From positions 248,001 through 312,000 of the forward strand of contig SJRY01000255.1 in the NCBI GenBank assembly GCA_011319805.1: a stretch of 64,000 bases of DNA, given 5' to 3'. Both the position numbers and the translations under genes were made by a program. Below, one piece after another: positions 46,075 through 57,773 of the stretch. This DNA comes from Macrocybe gigantea (Eukaryota > Basidiomycota > Agaricomycetes > Agaricales > Callistosporiaceae). The notes beneath the pieces are model-generated. The model was not told the origin of the DNA. It searched no databases and saw nothing but the letters and a program-made list of their open reading frames with translations. Within the stretch, counting starts at the first letter, position 1; each line of letters starts with the position of its first letter.

Positions 46075-47181
46075 TCATAGAAGGCTCGATGGCGAGAATA
46101 GTTTTAGCGTTTTCTCGTCTATCGGGTGCCTACGCGGCGGAGGTATGTTCTCCAGATAGGCCAGTGGCGCCAGGGACTCTGGAGCATCGTCGGAGGAAGC
46201 AGAGGTTGACTGCGCCCGTTGGGTCCGGTGCGGATGGTAGTTGGATGGAGACTCGACGTCCGATCCTGGATAACGCGGGGATGAGAGGGCTGCCGCTGAC
46301 TGAGAAGGTGTCCTTCTAGGAGCGTAGGGGATATATTCCAATCGGGGAAATTCGGGGCTTTCTGGCTCGGGGTTGAATATATGGTCGGGTCTCCCTTTGG
46401 CAGACCTGGCGCTTTTGTACTTTCCAGGAGGAACGACCAAGTTGGCGAGGCGTGGGAAGTCATCCACAGACCGTAGGCGGTCCAACGACTCCTCCGTGAA
46501 GTAAGCGACTTGAAATGGCGGTGTGGCGTCAGATGCTGTGCGGTTGAAACTTTGCTATGCTCACTTAGATGCCACTTCCGCTGCCCTGCTGGCGTATCAA
46601 CGAAGACGGTGTAGGTTTGCTTGATAGAATTGAGCGCCTGCAGTCGAACATCAGAAGGGTTATTGGCTGATAAAATTTGCACCAACAGCCTTACGAGTTA
46701 TCAGCGTAAGCGCCACCAGAGTACAGATGCTGTGAATGTGCGTCGGTCTTTTCGTGGTAAAACAAGAACCCCTAGGAAGGGAGTGAGTCGCAGACGCAGT
46801 AAAGCGGAAGTGAGAAACACTTACTTCTCGCACTCGAGAGGGGCCCCATCGGATACCTGCGATGTGTTTTAGGGAGCCGCCGAATTCGGCCAAGCTGTAA
46901 CATACCGTCTGTCCATCTTTCGATTCCAACCTGCACATGTGTTAGACAATGGGACCAGCAGCTGGATGTTCACAAGATCCGCATACCCCAGTCAATTCTG
47001 CGTGCGGGCCCCTTTCTTCCCATACATAAACAGACCCCGGCGAGATCAAGCCTCTCTCTTCGTTGTCTAGCCGTCGAGTGACCATGGGCAATATGTTCAA
47101 TAGCACCGCGTGGAAGATCACCCTAGCGTCCGCGGGAGATCGAATACGGATTCCATTGCAGGTAGCGCGTTGCATTTTCAT
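46075..47181 (-). CDS. Gti1/Pac2 (WOPR) family regulator, copy 3
   Basis: A third WOPR regulator, in inverted orientation 22 kb from the tandem pair. First half: CNGIRIRSPADARVIFHAVL, ILPMVTRRLDNEERGLISPG, YVWEERGPHAELTG, and GIRWGPSRVRE followed by FLFYHEKTDAHS. Second half: LNSIKQTYTVFVDTPAGQRK. Downstream it has LDRLRSVDDFPRLANLVVPP and a Ser/Pro-rich tail ending PPRRHPIDEKTLKLFSPSSL. At about 270 residues it lies between copies 1 and 2 in length. Start ATG 47181 gives MKMQRATCNGIRIRS, aligned with the other two. Splice joints between 46.6 and 46.95 kb are approximate. Confidence 0.85.
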
Positions 47182-50138
47182 TCGATGGTGGAGGGCGGAG
47201 GAGGGAAGGACGGGGAAAACAGGGAAGGCACCTGAACTGTCACAAATGCTCAGGTCGCTACAGGAGTCTTGGGCTTTATCTAGAAAGAGAAAGAGAATTA
47301 TTGGACTGATGGGGTTGTTTACTTACGACATAGGATCTAGGATTATGTCTGGTTTACGAATAGAGTTTTAGGAACTGTGTTTGAAAAGGGTTACTTGGGA
47401 GTGAGAATACGAAAGAATTGTGCCTGATAATTCAGCGCAGATAACAATGGTACCACTTACTATCTGCGGAACATGACAGAATCCTGCGGCACAACCCTAA
47501 GCCTCATCGACACCAATGGCAATCACACTATCATCGCAACCGCTATGTGATTTGCCGGAAAACTGACAAATTCGGAGTCGTCAGGTGTCTATTATTATTT
47601 GCTGATTGGTGATATGGTCAAACTTCCTTATGGAAAATTTTAACGACAGAAGTTCCTCGGGCAGGCTCCGTAAGTCCATTTAATTAAAGAAAGGATGTGC
47701 AGCTTACGCACGATGTCTATCTGTCAGAAGATCCCACAGGACGCGTTCGCAGACAGAGATCGCATGTTCTCGTGACAATGGTTCCACCTGAATCCTTGGT
47801 TCAACCCATCAAGCAACTGAGCCGAGTAATTTTTGCTGGAAATGGGAATACCCAACATATTAAACCCAGGGACGATGCCTAATTGATTTCCTTTCCAAAC
47901 GTCGCGGGGTTTCGGGTGTTCCCATTTGCTCAGCATCTCTCTAGCGAGTCTTCAGAGAAGGCCCACAGTCCCTTGATCGTTGTTTACAGCAACACGAGAG
48001 CTTACGCTCCGCGCATTCTCACACTCCCTTGTTACGAATCGTGATAAAATTTCGCCTTGATAGATGGGAACAGTTAGAATGACAATTAGGCGTTTGGTGT
48101 TGGTAAGGAGTAAAGCGCGTTCTCAGACAACGTGTGCGTTCATAGTGAAACCTGTGAAACGGATAAGACTGCAAGGGCCAACAATGAAGAGGGGGCATCA
48201 CGCACCCCCGAATCATATTCTTCGGGTGTAGTCAGTCCTTAAAACGTAGGGTTAGTGCGATGTTTATCTTGACCGAACTTAGGAATTTGATGCACGACGG
48301 AGACGTGTCTTGCGTTCTTTTGCGTTGAAGCGAGTCCTGATGCCGGCAGACCACCATGAGAGCAAAAAGAGGCCAGCTCGCCTTCCGTTTCGATCTTAGC
48401 GCGTCTATCGCTCCTAAGAGCCCACCGCCACCGGACACAATAGCTAGATTGGAATCCAGATTGGAAGCAATCATGTATCGGAGATGTGTATGGATGTGAT
48501 GAGCATCGGAGCTCCTTGGGGTGGCCGTCCCGATTTTCGAGCTGACGAATCCATCTTGCAGCACCACAAGGCCGTCGTGCAGCCCGAGGACATTGGTGGG
48601 GTCAGCTTTGTGCTCTATTTCGTCCAACCGACTATCGGGGCTAGCGTAGGTTTCTGTAAAACGGCCGTCTTTACACCGACTGATTGATATCACCAAAGTG
48701 CCTGTAGAGACAAAATAGACGCCCTCTTGAACGCTATCTCGAAACACCACCAGATCCATGCTGATCCGGACGGCGGCGCTAAAGGCAGGCAGTCCTCGTA
48801 CGTTTGTGGGACTGTGCTGGCGTACCCATCTATTTCCGACTTTCGGGAATGATCTGCTAAAGAGATCGTTCCGGGCCTTACCCAAGTGAGAGATTTCCAT
48901 GGATCACATCCAGGATTCCGCCAGCCATGCGCGCAAAGCACATCAGCAACGTCCAAAGTCGCTTTCTGATTCCATCACATAAGTCTGGTCGCGCGCAGTC
49001 AAAACGGGGTTGACACGATCGGTCGCGCGGGCAAACTTTTAGACTAAGCTTCGTCAGCGTGGATTAGGAATGCGTGGATTTCATTCGACAGCCACGCACT
49101 TTCAATTCAAACGGAAGGCCTGGCGAGGAATTAGCTGAAGGACCGCCGCTGGTCTTGAATCCTGATCCATTTCAGTCCATTAAACGCTTTGGCGATTGGT
49201 ATGATTGCCAGCCGGAATCCAGAGCAGCCCATTGGAGGTATTGAAATGGACAGCACCACAACGTGGATGGTCGAAATACAACGACTGCCTTTTGGGATAT
49301 AGTGCAGCAATGCAAACGTCGACCTCTTGCGCGTGAGTTATGGAACTCGTTGTGTTCTATGCGCCTCGAGCCTGTGCATCGTGCCCAGCGTCGGCCAAGT
49401 CCCTTGATCTTTCGAAATGCACATGGCATTGAGATGAGCGGCGTCTTAGCACTTGTGCAGCGCGTCGTTGGAGGGACATGAAATGGACGGCAAAGATCAA
49501 AGGAGAATTGTGGCATTTCCTGTCACATGTAAGCGTTGGAAACTCGACCACGCATGGTTCGCCTTATCATTGATCGGGGGTCGGAGCTGGGATGCTGCCT
49601 AGGGGTAGGGAGAATTTAGCAAATTAAATTTTCAGCGTTTCATGCATTAGCGCAGGACCTGTTTGGACAGATTGGAGACACGTACACGGTACTACGTTTG
49701 GACCCACGAGAACTCAAGTCCGTTCAATCATCTCCAGTTTATGCTTCGGTTTCACGTTGCAAAGGAGCTGAAAGAAAAAAGATCTCATCTCCGACAATCA
49801 GACCAGAGAAGGCCGCTCAATTCATTTGAAAGGGCAAAGTCGGACGAACGAATGTCTCTTGGCACCTTGCGATGGCAAGCATGTAAGAACCAGCTTACAA
49901 CTATCAGTAGGCTACAGGGTAAAAAAGAATCGATTATGAATTTGAAGTAGATAAGGCATGGACGGTTCACTGCAGCGCGTGAACGAGAATCTATGGGATG
50001 ACGGAGCAAATTGTGATGAGGGATCCAATGTCCATGAATAAAAACACCCAGTCTAAAATGCTGCAAGTATTCGTGAGACGTCATGAAGAATTCATGCAGA
50101 CTATAAACAAAGAAGACAAAGGAAGTGATGCATAAGTA
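47182..50138. other. 3-kb stretch without a supported gene
   Basis: This is the longest stretch without a convincing gene. The only sizeable frame is 222 codons on the minus strand (48900-48232); it has no recognisable motif, uneven composition and starts with ATG at 48900 in MEISHLGKARNDLFSRSFPK. It could be a diverged or decayed gene. No terminal repeats, transposase motifs or tRNA are seen. The region may be a remnant of old insertions or long regulatory DNA. Confidence 0.4.
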
Positions 50139-51063
50139 TTACTTCCTGTGCTTCCTCCTCTTCGAACCATCAATGACGGCTCCCGAGGCAGCGATGAGCT
50201 CGCGCAATTCACCACTCTTATCAAGGGCGCGAATCTCATCCATTGAACCCACCGACTTGCCGGCGACGAGTAGGATGGGAAGCTCTTGAGATGACATCAA
50301 ACGAGCAAGAATTGGCCGGAGAACTTCAGCGTCTTCTCGAACGTCAACGTCCACTATCGTAGGTGCTGGACGAAGGTTCAGCTTCGTGAGCATAGCTTTG
50401 ACTTCTCGTGAAGCGGGTGAATAGAGCTGCGAAGACAGGTAGGGTTTGTGAGTTTCGGAGGCTGTGCGTGTGTGGCACTCGTCTAGACCGTACCTTGGAG
50501 TAGAGCAGGACGGGGTTCTGCGCCCACACGTCGTGCACCATGACCTGGACCTCCTCCGCAGCGCGTGCACTCCGCGTGTCAAAGTCGAGAACGAGCTGGG
50601 GGTCTATTGGTTTGTGTGGGTCGACGGAGAGAGGGATGACATTCTGAGGGAGGCTCGCAATGAAGCTTGAGATGGCGGCCAGCTCCTCTGAGGCATTGAG
50701 GCGGATCTGGGCACCGTTGCTCAGAAGCATCTTGTGCTTGCGCATGTTCGTGGCGCCCGCCAGACCCAAGTCGCGCAGGGTCTCTAGGGACGCAGCTAGG
50801 TGATTGGATGTAGCGACGTCATCATACGCTATGTGCGACGACGTCAGTGGCTGCTGAATGAACAAGTATGTGCTGAAGAGCAGGATTGCGGCAAACGCGA
50901 GGATGAGGGTCTTGTATCTGCTCTTCTTCGGCTGCAATGCGGCGAGAAGGTTGTGGATATAGATGGCGAGTGGCATGGTGGACGGCGATGAGGTCACCGG
51001 GGGGGCAAAGGTAGGGAGGGAGTCGTGAAGAGGCGTTCGGCTTGATATTCTTGGGACGGACAT
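50139..51063 (-). CDS. Membrane-anchored glutaredoxin-like protein lacking the active-site Cys
   Basis: A type II membrane protein of about 285 residues related to yeast Grx6/Grx7. One N-terminal membrane segment (TLILAFAAILLFSTYLFIQQ) leads to a luminal stalk and a C-terminal thioredoxin fold: AQNPVLLYSKLYSPASREVK, then NLRPAPTIVDVDVREDAEVL, and LPILLVAGKSVGSMDEIRAL (the GSH-binding region, with SVGSMDE in place of SIGGSDD). The usual CPYC/CPYS/CGFS site reads SPAS, so there is no catalytic cysteine. One intron (50427-50493, GT-AG) falls directly before the site, and the frame is intact, so the loss is not a splicing artefact. The tail is basic (DGSKRRKHRK). A second homologue with a normal CGFS site lies 4.5 kb away. 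Confidence 0.84.
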
Positions 51064-51226
51064 GGGGGGGCAGATCAGCGGGTAGTGACAGTGAGGGCGT
51101 AGTGATAAAGGAACGTGGTGGTTATTTAATAAAATTTTGGACGAGAACAAAGTCTTCTTATCCGAATAAGGACCACAACGTCCTCCTCCGATACAAACAA
51201 CGAACAAACAATCTGATTGATCCTGT

Positions 51227-52947
51227 CTACCGTCCCACATTGATCGTAATACCTCCGTTCCAATCATGCACTCGCAACCGGCTCACCATGCTCACAGTAG
51301 AGTCCTTCGTGCCCACAAACCCAACAGCAAAGCTCTGGGCTACAATGTCGATCAAAGCCGAATACCATTCCCCGTGACGCCGCAGTATCTTCTCCCCAAT
51401 GTGGTCAATGTATTTCCAACCCAGCATCTCAACATCCGCCCAAAACGCTGGCTCTGTCTCGTCTGCAGGGTTGATCAGACATGGTCCATCGATCGATACG
51501 CTCAGAAGCCCGCACCTGACGTCAGTAAAACCTCCGACACTGTCAATCCACGGGTAGATAGCAGCTCGGTCTGGATTCGCGTGACGTGATCGACATAAGC
51601 TGCCAGCGATGGCACGCATTCCTGCTTCGTATCAGAACAGTGATGCACAAAATCTCCGCGACGGACATGCACAGCGATGAACTGCATTCCGGGTCTGTCA
51701 GTGCACGTGCAAGTCCAACAAAAGTATGGACTGACAGGTGGCACTTCGTCATCTTCAGTTACTCCAAATGCTATTTGGACGTAGCTTCTCCCTAATTCCT
51801 CACGGCATCTGTGAACTTCAAGTACCGCCCAACGAAGCGCCACGCAGGAGAGTATGGCGTGTCCCACTCGTACGGACGCCTTCCTCCAACCGCGTAATAC
51901 ATCAAATCGAAGCAGGCCATGTGCGTCTCTGGTCCCAGAACCGAATTACGTGGCGAAGGCGCAAAGATAGGTCCGGGTTCGTCGCTCGGCTGCTCTGGGA
52001 AAATCAGCTCAGAGACAGGGAAGAACTGTACGAAGCTATCGTCTATGGCTTCTGGCCGCTGGCGAGTGTTACGCGGTACCCGCGTATACGAAACGTCTAA
52101 GCCAAGATGCTCCAAAAGATACGGCGCGTTGTATGGCTCCTTGTCGTGTTCGGCGCGTGTGACCAACATCCCATTTCATCCGTTACGGTCGGTGCGACGA
52201 TGCTCGTGGTGGATGCCAATGCTTTGACTTCCGACCATTCTAAAATCGGTCTTTGAAGAATTCGGCGTAGCTCCGTGAGATTGAATACGTCGCTAAATGC
52301 CAATGGCCCAGCATCTGAGCTGCAATACGTTGTCAGGTCTGCAAAATCGGTGATATCGAATTCCGTACATATATGCTCATAAGGTGCGAAAGGTGGGATA
52401 ACCGGTATCCTGTTGCTTATGATTCCGAGGTAAAGCATGTTGACCTAACATGGCCTGTTAGAACTTCTTCCCATAAAACGGGGACTACCTGCATCGCTAA
52501 TAAATTGATTGGCTGAATAGGAAATATCTAAGGGTGACGACGATGATAGGGGTAGTAAGAGTACTGACTGAATCCAGCGATTTTCCAGGAAGTAACGTAA
52601 TATGTTGCATTCCTCAGATTATCTGTTGTAGCGGTCGTTAAGATGTCGTTTCATTTAAAAGACAGGATACCTCGAAAACGTTCTGTCGGAAGGCCCTGCA
52701 CATAATTGGTCGAATCCCAAACTGCTGGTCTCTCTTGCGCCGCGCTGTACTCCGCATCCGGGGGCCAAGGAGATCTGGATGATAATTGAGAAATGAAGGC
52801 CAAACTTGTCGAAACTTTCCGGGAGGAGGCTACCAGTGCCCCAGCTATGGTAGCCATAAAGCAGGAATACCAGTATGAGAATTGCAATTGCACCGGAACG
52901 GCTTTCATCTTGAGCTTAAACACCATCTCTTCAAGCTTTCGAGCCAC
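51227..52947 (-). CDS. O-fucosyltransferase-like glycosyltransferase, membrane-anchored
   Basis: A multi-exon gene resembling fungal members of the GDP-fucose protein O-fucosyltransferase superfamily, which act in the secretory pathway. Segments: a hydrophobic N-terminal part (SYWYSCFMATIAGALVASSR), VWDSTNYVQGLPTERFR, MLYLGIISNRIPVIPPFAPY, AFSDVFNLTELRRILQRPIL, the sugar-nucleotide-site-like FIAVHVRRGDFVHHCS, SLAAYVDHVTRIQTELLSTR, and ETEPAFWADVEMLGWKYIDH followed by AQSFAVGFVGTKDSTVSMV. HVRRGD and the GT-S pattern near the end are family hallmarks. Splice joints between 51.7 and 52.6 kb are approximate. No ATG was found at the 5' end within this frame; a further upstream exon reaching about 53.16 kb is possible. 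The acceptor substrate is unknown. Confidence 0.75.
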
Positions 52948-53950
52948 CGTCGATATCAGCGCATTTCCTGAGTAGATGGGCGGATAGTGATTGACATGAA
53001 GGCGAACAAGGGGGAGGTCGTCCTTTGGGGCGCACGTGGTTATATAGGAGCGACTCTGTTCGCTGCATCCAAGTTCGTGTCCGTTCGAACTTGCAGGCCC
53101 GTCCTGACGGGTCTAGCTGATAAATAACGTCGGCGATTATGTCTCTCATCATTCACGGAAGGAAGAGCATATGGCAAATGAGGCCGCCGTGTTTGATGTG
53201 CACGTCCAACGTTGCCCATCCCATTGAATGGGAATGGCATTGTTTCCGCTGAGTTGCCTTCACTGGCAGTCCGGACCGTCAAAGAGGTAGGTTCTTCATC
53301 TCCATTCGCCGCAATATTTCCGACGATACCGATGTTCAAACATAGGTCGTGATTCCCCACAAGTCACTTCCCTCGTCCTTGATCCGCAGACTCATGATCG
53401 TAACCTGAAACACCCCTTGGCTGGATTATTGTCCTTCGACAGAGGTCAGAGGGTCTCAAAGGAATAACGAGCTCTTGCTTTTAACTCGCAACGAGGAAAA
53501 AATACGGAAGAACCTGCGCAACCTGCGTCACGGTTCGCGTGAAGGTGCGTTGCCAAAATGCAAGCGGCGCTCTCACGAGAACAGTCGCTGGCATTTTAGC
53601 CATTCCAGAATGATTGACATCGCATCGCCTACGCGGATTGCATTCTCGCGCTTGGCTTGGCTGGAGGCATGTCTTACTGCTCGATCGTTGCAAGTCCACC
53701 GTGGAATATTGACATCATAGAACTACTTCCATGTGGTCAGGATAGGCTCCGTCACCCAAATCAACCGAGAAAATAAACTCGAACACCATGTTTCCGAGAT
53801 TTAGAAGAAACTAGGGTAATGTGGCATTCGACATCAATCAACGGATACTTGTCGGCGACCGTGCAATCACCCTCGGAAGTTCCGGGTTGGTATAAAATAT
53901 GTCGTGCGGAGGAGCAGACAGCTCAACGAATATCGTTTGTCATCCTTCAC
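52948..53950. other. Divergent region, possible 5' exon, otherwise empty
   Basis: This lies between the fucosyltransferase-like gene (minus) and the CE1 esterase (plus). A coding-looking minus-strand frame near 53330-53040 (NIAANGDEEPTSLTVRTASE) may be a missing first exon of the former; I could not connect it. The rest appears to be promoter sequence. Confidence 0.4.
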
Positions 53951-55238
53951 ATGGTGTTCAGCTCTTTGTTCAAGTCACTATTGGTAGGAGCACTCGCAGT
54001 GGTTGGAACCAATGCCGCGGCGGGCCAGCTGCAGCAGGTCACCAACTTTGGCTCCAACCCGACCAACGTCGGCATGTTCGTCTACCGGCCGTCCAACGTG
54101 GCCGCTAGCCCGGCGCTCATCGTCGCAATGCACTACTGCACAGGCACAGCGCAGCGTACTTCTCTGGCACGCAGTACGCGAACCTTGCGGACCAGTACGG
54201 CTTCATCGTGATCTACCCCAACGCGCCCGACTCGGGAGGATGCTGGGACGTCCACACTAACGCGACGCTCACGCACAATGCGGGCGGTGATTCGCTTGGC
54301 ATCGCATCGATGGTTCACTATGCGATCAGCAACTACAAGGTCGACGCGAACAGGGTGTTCATGACCGGCACATCTTCCGGCGCCATGATGACCAACGTGC
54401 TCGCGGGAGCGTATCCCGACCTTTTCAAGGCCGGAGCCGCTTTTGCTGGAGTCCCCTATGCATGCTTCGCCGGCCCAAATATGTGGAACAACGCGTGCGC
54501 TCAAGGCCAGACTACGAAGACTGCCCAAGAATGGGTGAGCAGATGCTGTTCGCTTCGATCTCACAGTTCTCTTTTTGACGGTAGCATAGGGTGACCTGGT
54601 CAGGTCGGGCTACCCAGGCTATACTGGAGCTCGCCCCAAGATGCAAATCTGGCAAGGAACCCTGTATGTCCATTCGATTCCTCGATTTGGGTCCACATGC
54701 TAAACATGAAGCTTAGTGATACTACTCTCAACTACCATAACTTTGGGGAGGGCATCAAGCAATGGACCAACGTGTTTGGATACAGTCAAACGCCAACGTC
54801 CACGCAACAGAACTCACCCGTCTCTGGCTGGACGCGCAGCATCTACGGACCGAACTTCCAGGCAATTAGCGCCGCGAACGTTGATCACAATATCCCCGTC
54901 CAGGCCAATGACGTCTTGAACTGGTTCGGCATCACTGGCGGTGGCAGCTCCCCGACCACCACGCCCGGAGGCCCGACCACGACTACCGCACCACCGACCA
55001 CGACCACGAACCCGCCAGGTGCTCAGCAGACTCATTGGGGTCAATGCGGAGGGTAGGGCTGGCATCTACTTCCCTTCTTGACGTTTATTCACGACGTTTC
55101 TAGACAAGGCTGGACGGGACCAAGTGTCTGCCAATCACCTTACACTTGCACGGTCGTCAACGCATGGTACTCTCAGGCAAGTCCTGCTTCTCCGGATGTT
55201 TTAGAGACATGTGAATTCATGTTTCGTAGTGCCTGTGA
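53951..55238 (+). CDS. CE1 esterase (acetyl-xylan/feruloyl type) with C-terminal CBM1
   Basis: A secreted plant-cell-wall esterase. A signal peptide ([19 protein letters not shown]) precedes a CE1/PHB-depolymerase-like domain: [50 protein letters not shown] (nucleophile Ser in GTSSG), [20 protein letters not shown], and [19 protein letters not shown] (catalytic His). A Thr/Pro linker follows, then a family 1 cellulose-binding module: [20 protein letters not shown] and [10 protein letters not shown]. One G is missing near 54154 ([14 protein letters not shown] restored). The last intron, 55177-55229, has a GC-AG donor (CAG|GCAAGT) and leaves only CL-stop in the final exon, as expected for a CBM1 end. 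It points to growth on lignocellulose. Confidence 0.92.
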
Positions 55239-55537
55239 AGAAACGATACGTTGGTGAAGAGAAAAGGAACCCTGAAATTTTACCTTACTGTATTCAAAAA
55301 GGGAAAGCTTCATGTACGATTAGCTCCCGTAACCGTGCTATTATTATCGTCCTTTGGATGTGCATCAGTGTTGCGTGAACGCCTCGGCAGATCACGAATA
55401 AAAAACCTATCATGACAGCGTTCTTACCTTAACCTTCTCTGAAAAAAGCTGACAGTGTAGTACCTGCCATCTGAAAGCAGGAAGGGTGTGAAACGATAGA
55501 TACTATATATAATACATGCTACCACAGAGCAAGGTTT
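55239..55537. other. Convergent 3' region
   Basis: The stop codons of the CE1 esterase (plus) and the CGFS glutaredoxin gene (minus) face each other across 299 bp. I see no gene; AATAAA at 55398-55403 could serve as a plus-strand polyadenylation signal. Confidence 0.5.
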
Positions 55538-56429
55538 CTATGATCTCTTCCCTGAACCATCGCTGCGAACGACGGCGCCTGCTTGCTGCAGCAATTCCTC
55601 AAGCTTCCGCTCAGCGTGCAGGACTTGCAAGTCATCTGATCCTCCGATAGATCTAGCACGAACAAGAACATTTGGGAAGGTGGAGCGTCCTGTCAAGCGA
55701 GTGAGAATGGACTTGATAATGGCCGCATCATCTGCGAGTCGAATGGTCATCAGTTTATCTTGAGGGTACGGTGGAAAATCCCGAAGTGGTACCTCGCAAA
55801 TCCACTTCTATGATTTTGGGTGTCGGCCGAATCTCGTAAGTGGCAAGTAACTGCTTTGCGCGCATTGAAAATCTTCATAGTTGCATAGGCATGGATTGAG
55901 AATTTGCGCCACTGGTGAACAGCATTCCACATCGACTTACCCACAATACGACTGAAGGATACGTTTAGGTAAAGCGATGTCACAAACAGCTATGTCGTGA
56001 GAGACGGACCTTGCTGAACACCACAACGGGGTATCTACGATTGAGCCGGGCAGCTTCCTTGTACCAGTCTACGTTTTGATTTCCCGCAGCATAAGTGGTC
56101 AAGTTGATGGGCTTGGTGAGATCCAAATCTGGGACCTGGCTCAGTATGCGTTCGTGCTCAAGGTCGTCCGTCACAACATGCAACAGGCCGTAGATCTCAT
56201 CGACGTTGGTCATAGCCATTGGCTGTTTCGGCACATCCTTCGCCGACGACAGCTTGGCTAACTGGGCAATGTTCGCGCGCGATAGAGCCGACAATCCTGC
56301 GTCTTTCAAGGATGGCGGAATGTCCCATGGGAGCCCGAAGAAGAGCATTAGGCCCAGGACGACAGCTACGACGAGCAGGAACCGACGCCTGCGCATCGGC
56401 GGTCTGGCGGGAGGAGGCGGAGACGACAT
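55538..56429 (-). CDS. Membrane-anchored monothiol glutaredoxin (CGFS site from an 11-nt exon)
   Basis: A type II membrane glutaredoxin of about 220 residues. A proline-rich cytosolic start (MSSPPPPARPPMRRRR) and a membrane segment (FLLVVAVVLGLMLFFGLPWD) are followed by a luminal thioredoxin fold. Exons: 56429-56010, an 11-nt micro-exon 55951-55941, 55872-55793 and 55731-55538; introns 55952-56009, 55873-55940 and 55732-55792 are all GT-AG. Splicing gives YPVVVFSKSYCGFSMRAKQL, restoring the active site as SYCGFS, then EIRPTPKIIEVDLRDDAAII and LTGRSTFPNVLVRARSIGGS. Yeast Grx6/7 of similar layout have CSYS/CPYS sites and act in the ER/Golgi. Start ATG 56429 places the basic stretch before the membrane segment. 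It is divergent from the HAD gene, 138 bp apart. Confidence 0.87.
55941..55951 (-). other. 11-nt coding micro-exon
   Basis: The exon CCACAATACGA on the plus strand reads, on the minus strand, as Ser-Tyr-Cys plus two bases of Gly. It has an ATCCTTCAG acceptor before it and a GTAAGT donor after it. Without it the active-site cysteine is lost and the frame shifts. Confidence 0.8.
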
Positions 56430-56567
56430 CGGTGCAGACGGTTGGGGGATTGAGGTGCCACGTAGTGACAGAACCAAGGTGGACGGTTGGCATGTTTGAT
56501 AGAATCCAAAGTTATATATACTGCTTGGCCGTACACACGGACGCAATCGCTCATTACTAACATAACC

Positions 56568-57594
56568 ATGACCACCGACTCTACTTCCCGAACCAACGTC
56601 GAATACGTTCTGTTCGATATGGACGGTAAACCTTTTTATCGGATGCTTGTCGCTTTTAATTCTCAGTAAACTCGTTTTCGAATGAAGGTCTGATGATCGA
56701 CTCGGAAAAAGTCTACACAGAAGTCACAAGTTGGTTCAGCATCGATGCCTTGTAGCCAGCGATCTGAGGATAGTAATCTGGAGCATTTTCATAGATGAAA
56801 TTTTGCAAGAATATGGGAAGGTTATGACCTGGGACATCAAAGCCGGTATCATGGGCAAACGTGAGGATCTCCGAGATTACTTCCACGACTCTTGTTGAAC
56901 CCCCATTCTTCAAAAAGCCGAAAGACAAGCAGCAGAGGAACTGCTCGCTCACTTCCCAGGGATATCACTGACGTTGGACGACTATATTACACGTAGGAAC
57001 ATCCTCCAGGATCAGCACTGGCCGACGGTGCCCTTGCTTCCCGGCGTTCGCAGACTCGTCTTGCATCTAAAGGCGAACAATATCCCCATCGCAGTCGCGA
57101 CGGGATCCCGGAGGCGCAATTACGAGCTGAAGACGAGCCATCTTCAGGATGTCTTTGGATGCTTCGATGGCCGTGTTGTCTGCGGCGACGACAAGCACTA
57201 TCGCATGCGTCCCAAACCGCAGCCGGACATTTTCCTTGTGGCCGCGCGGGAGCTCCTGTGCCGAGGCGTGGGCGACGCGGAGAGTGATGTCACGGAGCAT
57301 CAAAAGAGCGAGCGTCGCAAAGGTCTTGTATTTGAGGACGGTCTCCCAGGAATGCAAGCTGGCAAGCGGGCGGGGATGTCGGGTCAGCGGTTCGGCACTT
57401 CCTTACTTCCTTCGGAGCCTTGATTTTTTTTTTCTTTTGTATTAGTGATATGGGTGCCGGACCATAACCTCTTGAAGGTTGAAAATGGTGCGTCGGAAAG
57501 AGCCGACCAAGTCCTGAGATCCATCGAGGACTTCGTGCCCGAACAATGGGGCCTTCCGCCTTATCCAACTTCAGAAGCCTCGGACGTTCCTTAG
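56568..57594 (+). CDS. HAD-family phosphatase (HDHD1/GPP-like)
   Basis: A haloacid dehalogenase-superfamily hydrolase. Motif I is YVLFDMDG then LMIDSEKVY (after the first intron), motif II is VATGSRRRNYEL, the motif III lysine is in RPKPQPDIFLVA, and motif IV is LVFEDGLPGMQAGKRAGM. The layout and LDDYITRRNILQDQHWPTVP resemble the pseudouridine-5'-phosphatase (HDHD1) and glycerol-phosphatase group; substrate is inferred only. Exons: first from ATG 56568 to the GTAAAC donor near 56625, the next starting at LMIDSE, a middle exon with GISLTLDDYI, then a last exon with WVPDHNLLKVENGASERADQ ending at 57594. Several short introns between 56.68 and 56.93 kb are only approximate. Confidence 0.85.
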
Positions 57595-57773
57595 TCTGAA
57601 TCCTATTCAAGCCGTGAACTCTTTTAGATGGCGTCTTTGACGCATCTCGAAGGAAGATCCTCTATTTCAGGGCTAGAAGGATTCGGCACTTTGGACAAAC
57701 GCGAAAATCATCATATATGGAACGAAAGACACATCAGCTTTGCTACACAGGAGGGATTGGGGAACAAAATTAA

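Noticed and set aside
48232..48900. 222-codon minus-strand open frame
   Set aside because: No motif, no clear codon bias and no recognisable neighbour relation; kept only as a note in the gene-free stretch entry.
53481..53699. Short minus-strand frame upstream of the CE1 esterase
   Set aside because: No homologous segment, composition of a shadow frame, and it lies in the promoter region of the esterase.
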